A DNA stretch of 39,148 nucleotides from an uncultured Muribaculaceae bacterium. GTDB lineage: Bacteria > Bacteroidota > Bacteroidia > Bacteroidales > Muribaculaceae. Shown here piece by piece: positions 34,402-39,148 of the stretch (positions are counted from its first letter, which is position 1; each line of letters opens with the position of its first letter). The position numbers and the translations under genes were made by a program. The stretch covers positions 26,044 through 65,191 of the forward strand of contig CAJTZQ010000010.1 in assembly GCA_910583795.1 (NCBI GenBank). The letters run 5' to 3'. The notes below the pieces were generated by a model. It had not been told where the DNA came from. It searched no databases and saw nothing but the letters and a program-made list of their open reading frames with translations.

Positions 34402-35661
34402 ATGAACAAGATAAAACTTTTGATATTGACTGTGTTGGCTGCAATAGGCGGTGCTAATGCTCAGAATGTGACAACTCCATATTCAATGTATGGTTATGGA
34501 ATACTTGGCGACCGCGCCACTTCAATGCAGCGCCAGATGGGATCTGTGGGCTATGCCATGAATTCCGGGCGCCAGATCAATGTTATGAACCCTGCCTCTT
34601 ATGCGTCGATCGACTCCCTGACTTTCCTTTTTGATATAGGCGCCGACGTTTCGATGCTGTGGCAGAAGGAGGGTAATGTGAAAGAAAACTCAACAGGAGG
34701 CGGTCTTGATTACATCACCATGCAATTCCCGATTTGCAAATATATGGGAGGATCGATAGGTCTTCTCCCTTATTCGTCGGTGGGCTATGCATTCGGAAAG
34801 GATGTTTCTCACGGTGCGATGCAAAATCAGGGCTCAGGCGGTATCAATCAGGCATACATAGGTGTTGCCGGTAAATATGCAGGCTTCTCTTTGGGTGTCA
34901 ATTTCTCATATAGCTTCGGAAATATCATCAATGATGTATATTCCACTCCCAGTAGCACGGGTCAGACGTTGTTTGAACATGTGATGCAGATTCGGGATTG
35001 GGATATCAATTTCGGATTGCAATACACAGCCAAGCTATCTCGCACTGATAGGGTAACTGCCGGGGTGACATTTGCTCCTAAGAAATCTCTTCATGGCAAC
35101 ACTTGGGCTACAATCCAGGAGACTACCAAGGAGAGTGAGCCAGACACGGTGGCAAGCATGAAAATGGGTGGCAACTACTACACCCCGATGTCTTTTGGTG
35201 CCGGTATTGCCTATAAGCATGAACGCACTTCAAGATGGATGGTAGAGGCTGACCTGACATTCCAGCAGTGGTCTAAGGCTAAGTATTCTCCACTTTATGA
35301 GAATGGTAAGCCTGAGAATATGGTGTTTGAAGGGATGAATTTCAACAATCGTACAAGATATGCCGTTGGAGGTGAGATAGTTCCTAAGATCAGGGGCAAT
35401 TACGCCCAGCGTATGTCATATCGTGCCGGAGCATACTATACCAACGATTATCTCAACATCCGCGGTAACAGGGTGAGGGAATATGGCGTTACAGCCGGAT
35501 TCGGATTCAATACCCCCGAAGGCAAGACTATGATCAACCTCGGTTTTGAATGGAAACGCCGGCAGGCTCATCCCACAGCTCTCATTACGGAGAATTATTT
35601 CAACATCACACTTGGTGTGAACGTCAACGAGCTTTGGTTCTTCCAGCGCCGCATCAAGTAA
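34402..35661 (+). CDS. Outer-membrane beta-barrel protein, FadL/PorV-like
   Basis: A 419-residue protein with a Sec signal peptide (about residues 1-20, cleavage after A-N-A) followed by a chain of amphipathic strands. The early part has GYAMNSGRQINVMNPASYASID (about 50-70), where the N-P-A triplet is typical of FadL/OmpP1-type and Bacteroidota PorV-like barrels. The final strand ends close to the C-terminus. Substrates are unknown. It lies between coaX and lptC. The start at 34402 is chosen because it gives the signal peptide directly; an upstream ATG at 34348 would put 18 polar residues before it. Confidence 0.78.
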   Translation: MNKIKLLILTVLAAIGGANAQNVTTPYSMYGYGILGDRATSMQRQMGSVGYAMNSGRQINVMNPASYASIDSLTFLFDIGADVSMLWQKEGNVKENSTGGGLDYITMQFPICKYMGGSIGLLPYSSVGYAFGKDVSHGAMQNQGSGGINQAYIGVAGKYAGFSLGVNFSYSFGNIINDVYSTPSSTGQTLFEHVMQIRDWDINFGLQYTAKLSRTDRVTAGVTFAPKKSLHGNTWATIQETTKESEPDTVASMKMGGNYYTPMSFGAGIAYKHERTSRWMVEADLTFQQWSKAKYSPLYENGKPENMVFEGMNFNNRTRYAVGGEIVPKIRGNYAQRMSYRAGAYYTNDYLNIRGNRVREYGVTAGFGFNTPEGKTMINLGFEWKRRQAHPTALITENYFNITLGVNVNELWFFQRRIK

Positions 35662-35697
35662 GCTTATGCATGCCTGAATTTTATAAATTTTATAAAA

Positions 35698-36273
35698 ATG
35701 AGAAAAACGGGTCTTTCAATGGCATTTGCCACAGCCCTTGCAATCATCATAGGGAGCTGTACGAAGGAGTCTAAGGTTGATATTTCTCGCAATCTCAAAC
35801 CTGAGAATATGCCGTCGATGGTGACCCATAACATATCTACCCTTATATCCGACTCTGGAGTGACGCAATATAAGATTGTGGCTCCCGTATGGTATGTATA
35901 TGATGAGGTCGACACTCCCTACTGGCTATTCCCTGAAGGACTATATCTGCAAAAGTATGATCCGAATTTTAATGTAATCGCCACTGTGGCAGCCGATTCA
36001 GCACGCTTTTTCAAAATTCAGAAGCTTTGGAAACTTGAGGGGAATGTGGAGATGACTAAAGCACCCAAAGACCTCTTCCTGTCGGAACGGGTGTTCTGGG
36101 ATCAGAGAAAGGCACGCCTTTATTCCGACACCTTTATTCATATAGAAAATGCGACCCATATTCTTGAGGGAACCGGTTTTGAATCTAACGAACGTCTTAC
36201 TCAATACCGTATCCTCCATCCTACCGGAATATTCCCTGTGGAGAGAGATAACCTCAAGCCGAATCCTAAATAG
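35698..36273 (+). CDS. lptC: LptC-type periplasmic lipopolysaccharide export protein (lipoprotein form)
   Basis: A 191-residue lipoprotein: signal peptide with an I-I-G-S-C lipobox, Cys21 as lipid site, in place of the single membrane helix of E. coli LptC. The body consists of short beta strands fitting the LptA/LptC beta-jellyroll, with the A-D-S-A-R...L-E-G-N-V and F-W-D-Q-R-K-A-R-L-Y-S-D patterns typical of LptC in Bacteroidota. It receives lipopolysaccharide from LptBFG and passes it to LptA. It lies 36 nt after the outer-membrane barrel gene and 9 nt before the CorC-like gene, probably in one operon. Confidence 0.88.
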   Translation: MRKTGLSMAFATALAIIIGSCTKESKVDISRNLKPENMPSMVTHNISTLISDSGVTQYKIVAPVWYVYDEVDTPYWLFPEGLYLQKYDPNFNVIATVAADSARFFKIQKLWKLEGNVEMTKAPKDLFLSERVFWDQRKARLYSDTFIHIENATHILEGTGFESNERLTQYRILHPTGIFPVERDNLKPNPK

Positions 36274-36282
36274 TTTAAAATC

Positions 36283-37557
36283 ATGACACTCGCCACCGCA
36301 ATAGTTGTGACTCTTATAGCGTTGTTCCTTTCCGCTCTTTTTTCTGGATCGGAGATAGCGTTTGTTCAGTCAAGCAAAGTCAGGATGGAAATCGATGCCG
36401 CCCGCGGCGGAATTGTAGACCGTATCATCCATGGGTTTTCCCGCCACGAAGACATGTTTATTTCCACTCTTCTTGTCGGGAATAATATTGTGCTTGTAAT
36501 TTATGGTATAACGTTTTCAATTATTATCAATCCCATACTTGAGAGCTGGTTGGACAATGAGGCGTTTGTCTTGGTTTGCAATACTGTGCTTTCAACTGGG
36601 GTTGTGCTTTTTGCCGGGGAGTTTATGCCGAAGACGGCGTTCCGCATCAATCCGAATTTTATGATCCGTCTGGTTGCACTTCCTCTATATCTAATTTACT
36701 GGCTGCTTTACCCTGTTTCGTTGCTTGTTTCAGGAATTTCCAAAGGATTGATGAAATTATTTGGAGTGAAGATTGAAGAGGAGAGCTCAGACCGTCTCAC
36801 TATCGACGAACTTGACGATTTTCTTCAGAAACAGATAGCCGACACCTCAGATCAGCAGGAAGTGGAAAACGAAGTCAAAATATTCCGAAATGCGATAGAT
36901 TTCAAGGATACTCAGATAGGGGAATGCATGATACCGCGCAATGAAATTGTGGCGGTTGAATTCGGTTCTGTCTCCAGAGAAGAACTCGTGCGGAAATTTA
37001 TTGCCACCGGGCTGTCTAAGATTGTTGTATATCGGGAAGACATAGACGATGTCATGGGCTATATCCATATATCCGAGCTCCTTAATGTTGATGAAGACTG
37101 GAAGAAGCATTTGAAACCTGTGATTTTCACACCTGAGACAATGCTCGCCAATAAAATGATGCGTCGCATGCTTTCAGAAAAGAAATCTATGGCAATTGTT
37201 GTGGATGAGTTCGGGGGCACCGCAGGACTTGCCACTCTCGAAGATCTTGTGGAGGAGATATTCGGAGAAATTGAAGATGAGCACGATAGAAAGCGTCTGC
37301 TTGCCCGTGAAGTTTCGGCAGGTGTATATGAATTTAGCGGACGTGCGGAGATAGAAAATATCAACGAGGAATTCGGGCTCGATCTTAAAGAATCTGAGAC
37401 GTATCACACTCTTGGCGGTTATATCCTTGAAAATTTAGGAGTGCTCCCTCAACAAGGTGAAACATTCGATATCGGGGATTTGAAATTCTCTATTTTGAGA
37501 ATGTCGGCTACCCGGATTGAGCTTGTAAAAGTAGAGAAAATCAATGAAGAACACTGA
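36283..37557 (+). CDS. CNNM/CorC-type membrane protein with CBS domains (HlyC/CorC family)
   Basis: A 424-residue protein with an N-terminal CNNM transmembrane domain of about four helices (residues 1-150; signature SALFSGSEIAF). Tandem CBS domains follow (about 205-330; G-E-C-M-I-P-R-N-E-I-V and AIVVDEFGGTAGLATLEDLVEEIFGEI), and a CorC_HlyC transporter-associated domain ends the protein (about 345-420). Members are linked to magnesium or cobalt efflux and to gliding or envelope integrity in Bacteroidota. The older name haemolysin is historical. It is probably the last gene of the lptC operon. Confidence 0.9.
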   Translation: MTLATAIVVTLIALFLSALFSGSEIAFVQSSKVRMEIDAARGGIVDRIIHGFSRHEDMFISTLLVGNNIVLVIYGITFSIIINPILESWLDNEAFVLVCNTVLSTGVVLFAGEFMPKTAFRINPNFMIRLVALPLYLIYWLLYPVSLLVSGISKGLMKLFGVKIEEESSDRLTIDELDDFLQKQIADTSDQQEVENEVKIFRNAIDFKDTQIGECMIPRNEIVAVEFGSVSREELVRKFIATGLSKIVVYREDIDDVMGYIHISELLNVDEDWKKHLKPVIFTPETMLANKMMRRMLSEKKSMAIVVDEFGGTAGLATLEDLVEEIFGEIEDEHDRKRLLAREVSAGVYEFSGRAEIENINEEFGLDLKESETYHTLGGYILENLGVLPQQGETFDIGDLKFSILRMSATRIELVKVEKINEEH

Positions 37558-37614
37558 GGAGACAAATATTTGAAAAAAGTTTGATTATAAATGCAAAATT
37601 TTTAATTTAAAATT

Positions 37615-37644
37615 TTGAGATGATAAATAGTTTGTCTACCTTTG
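37615..37644 (+). promoter_or_regulatory. Promoter of ECF sigma copy 2
   Basis: TTG at 37615-37617 and TACCTTTG at 37637-37644 with a 19-nt spacer. Transcription should begin near 37650, 42 nt before the start codon. It is a housekeeping-type promoter. Confidence 0.7.
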
Positions 37645-37691
37645 TGGCGAGATAATGAATACATAAACTTAATTACCTAATTGTTCCATTA

Positions 37692-38198
37692 ATGAGCAGC
37701 AAGCCCACTTTTATTTCATCGGTACTTGGGATGCAGGCTAATCTACGTTCTTTCGCCATGAAGCTTACCCTTGATAAGGATGAGGCTCATGACCTTGTGC
37801 AAGACACAACTTTGAAGGCTCTATCTAACGAAGATAAATTCGTGGATAACGCTAATTTCAAGGGGTGGATGCTTACGATTATGAGAAATATTTTTATCAA
37901 CAACTATCGTAAGAATGTACGGGAGAACACGATTGTTGACACATCGGAAGATTTCTATCATCTGAATCTTAAGCAAGATTCAGGCTTGGATACTCCGGAT
38001 GGTGCCTATGCTGTAAACGAAATCTCTGAAATCCTCGCAGGTTTCCCTGCAGATTATAGAGAATCGTTTTCTCTCCATGTGGCTGGTTACAAGTATGAAG
38101 AGATCGCAGAACGTCTCTCCATGCCGCTTGGAACAGTGAAGAGCCGCATCTTCTTCACTCGCAAAAGGCTTCGTGAAATTCTTAAAGACTATCGTTGA
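37692..38198 (+). CDS. ECF-type RNA polymerase sigma factor (copy 2)
   Basis: A 168-residue sigma factor with region 2 (AHDLVQDTTLKAL, then GWMLTIMRNIFINNYRK) and region 4 (EEIAERLSMPLGTVKSRIFFTRKRL). It is of exactly the same length as the first copy at 31842-32348 and can be aligned to it without gaps at about 61% identity. Identity is highest in regions 2.2-2.4 and 4.2, lowest in the linker at about residues 111-130. No anti-sigma gene adjoins it. Unlike copy 1 it has a clear housekeeping promoter, and a strong terminator follows it. Confidence 0.93.
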   Translation: MSSKPTFISSVLGMQANLRSFAMKLTLDKDEAHDLVQDTTLKALSNEDKFVDNANFKGWMLTIMRNIFINNYRKNVRENTIVDTSEDFYHLNLKQDSGLDTPDGAYAVNEISEILAGFPADYRESFSLHVAGYKYEEIAERLSMPLGTVKSRIFFTRKRLREILKDYR

Positions 38199-38536
38199 TA
38201 AGACTATATTCGATAAGAAAAGTATCCGTAATCTCATTGGGAACCAAATCCAGGATTTGGTTCCCTTTTTTTGTGTCCGGATATAAGTTGCTCGCGCGCC
38301 TTACATCCTAAAACATAAACCATACAACATACAACATCCAACATTTTTTCCTGATAAAACAGATTGATTATAAGAGATAATGAAAAAAATATCGTATGTT
38401 AATACTTTTTTTCAGAACTTTTTTTAACACAAATTCATTATATTTATACCGATGAACGAAGATGTGGCCCGCATCTTTATGTATTAGAAACTCGTCGCGA
38501 GGGCAAGCGGCACAGACAACAGACAAAAAGAAAGCT
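38199..38536. other. Gap between the second sigma gene and the small barrel gene
   Basis: It holds the terminator at 38239-38272, a short ACAACAT repeat (38323-38342), and an AT-rich stretch. No TAnnTTTG box is visible before the barrel gene, which may therefore need another sigma factor. Confidence 0.55.
38239..38272 (+). terminator. Intrinsic terminator after ECF sigma copy 2
   Basis: A 12-bp perfect stem (GGGAACCAAATC at 38239-38250 with GATTTGGTTCCC at 38254-38265), a 3-nt loop, and seven T. Confidence 0.92.
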
Positions 38537-39028
38537 ATGAAAAAAGTTTTACTCTTACTGGCAGTGATTATAATGAGCGCTTCATCTGCATTTGCTCAGA
38601 GAATGGCTCTTGGTGTAAATATCGGTGCCGCCCCTGTGATCGAAGATAATTCATCTGTAACCAACTTTATCCTTGGTGCGAAGTTCCAGTATAAGGCAAC
38701 CAGTCTTATCCGACTTGAGGCAGCTGCCGATTTTGGCTTCCGTGATAAGGGATTCAGTACCTTCAATCTTATGGGTAACGTTCATTTTATGATTCCGTGC
38801 GCAAGAAATTTCTATATTTATCCATTGGCAGGTATTGGCTACGGTAACATTAAATTTAGATGGGACGATGATGATTCAGAAAGCTGGGATAAGTTTGCTT
38901 TCAATGTCGGTATTGGTGCCGAATATGAGGTGACCTCAAATTTTGCAGCCAACTTTGAGTTTAAATACCAATATATGCAAGACTACGGGCGGTTGCCGAT
39001 TCTCGTAGGTCTTACCTACAAATTCTAA
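38537..39028 (+). CDS. Small outer-membrane beta-barrel protein (porin/OmpX-like)
   Basis: A 163-residue protein with a clear Sec signal peptide (MKKVLLLLAVIIMSASSAFA, cleavage before Gln21) and about eight amphipathic strands, ending V-G-L-T-Y-K-F, the aromatic-terminated last strand typical of outer-membrane barrels. The G-A-K-F-Q-Y and G-A-E-Y-E-V strands and the F-E-F-K-Y-Q-Y penultimate strand match the small barrel family of Bacteroidota (OmpX/OprF N-terminal-like). Its function is unknown; it may be structural or an adhesin. The start at 38537 is chosen for the signal peptide; an ATG at 38462 would add a polar 25-residue extension. Confidence 0.82.
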   Translation: MKKVLLLLAVIIMSASSAFAQRMALGVNIGAAPVIEDNSSVTNFILGAKFQYKATSLIRLEAAADFGFRDKGFSTFNLMGNVHFMIPCARNFYIYPLAGIGYGNIKFRWDDDDSESWDKFAFNVGIGAEYEVTSNFAANFEFKYQYMQDYGRLPILVGLTYKF

Positions 39029-39060
39029 TAGAAGATAGATAAATTTCGACGTAAATAATA

Positions 39061-39098
39061 AAAAAGTGGCGAGTCTAAAGGGGGCTCGCCACTTTTTT
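39061..39098. terminator. Bidirectional intrinsic terminator
   Basis: AAAAAGTGGCGAG (39061-39073) pairs with CTCGCCACTTTTT (39085-39097), with a T-run on both strands; it ends the small barrel gene and whatever lies to the right. Confidence 0.88.
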
Positions 39099-39148
39099 CA
39101 GCATGAATTCTTGACAGAAGACATAAGTGATAACGGAAGAAAGGGGGT

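Noticed and set aside
36283..37557. Haemolysin
   Set aside because: The CNNM-CBS-CorC layout identifies a membrane ion-transport-type protein; the haemolysin label is historical.

Overview
The window reads as a chromosomal segment of a gut-type Bacteroidota, order Bacteroidales. The grounds are: about ten promoters of the Bacteroides form (TTG, 18-20 nt spacer, TAnnTTTG); lipoprotein versions of TamA (TamL) and LptC; a 168-residue ECF sigma factor of Bacteroidales type present twice; and an inositol-lipid gene set known from gut Bacteroidetes. A Muribaculaceae-like source is my best guess but is not proven. I see no phage, transposase, integrase, CRISPR array, rRNA or SusC/D locus. Most genes are housekeeping or envelope genes.

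Left part (1-9600): a tamB-tamL operon with a small membrane-protein gene behind it, a glycosyltransferase, and a divergent UbiA-family prenyltransferase on the minus strand. Next (9600-16540): a membrane-anchored serine hydrolase, tRNA-Pro(CGG), an AT-rich repeat stretch, metK, a PpiD/SurA-like periplasmic folding factor, and rlmN.

Middle (16600-22960): pdxA runs directly into a tightly spaced inositol-lipid-type operon: nucleotidyltransferase, ATP-grasp protein, CDP-alcohol phosphatidyltransferase and HAD phosphatase. Behind a strong hairpin lies myo-inositol-phosphate synthase, closed by a textbook terminator. Together these genes would make inositol phosphate from glucose 6-phosphate, place it on a CDP-activated lipid and process the head group. 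The ATP-grasp protein has no obvious step in that scheme, and two of the enzymes have unusual active-site motifs.

Right-middle (22970-30480): a surface-glycan neighbourhood with a fucosyltransferase-like protein, trmD, two glycosyltransferases and an LtaS-like sulfatase-fold enzyme. These converge on a minus-strand pair: a Stealth-type sugar-phosphate transferase and an LpxL-type acyltransferase.

30600-31600 holds the most unusual item. It is an Abi_2/HEPN-type protein gene whose predicted 5' leader is exactly opposed by a tiny convergent transcription unit (promoter, hairpin, U-run). This suggests an antisense-RNA-controlled toxin or abortive-infection locus.

Right part (31840-39148): an ECF sigma factor, then ftsB, a four-helix membrane protein, coaX, an outer-membrane barrel, lptC and a CorC/CNNM protein in one direction, a second ECF sigma factor about 60% identical to the first, and a small outer-membrane barrel gene ending in a bidirectional terminator.
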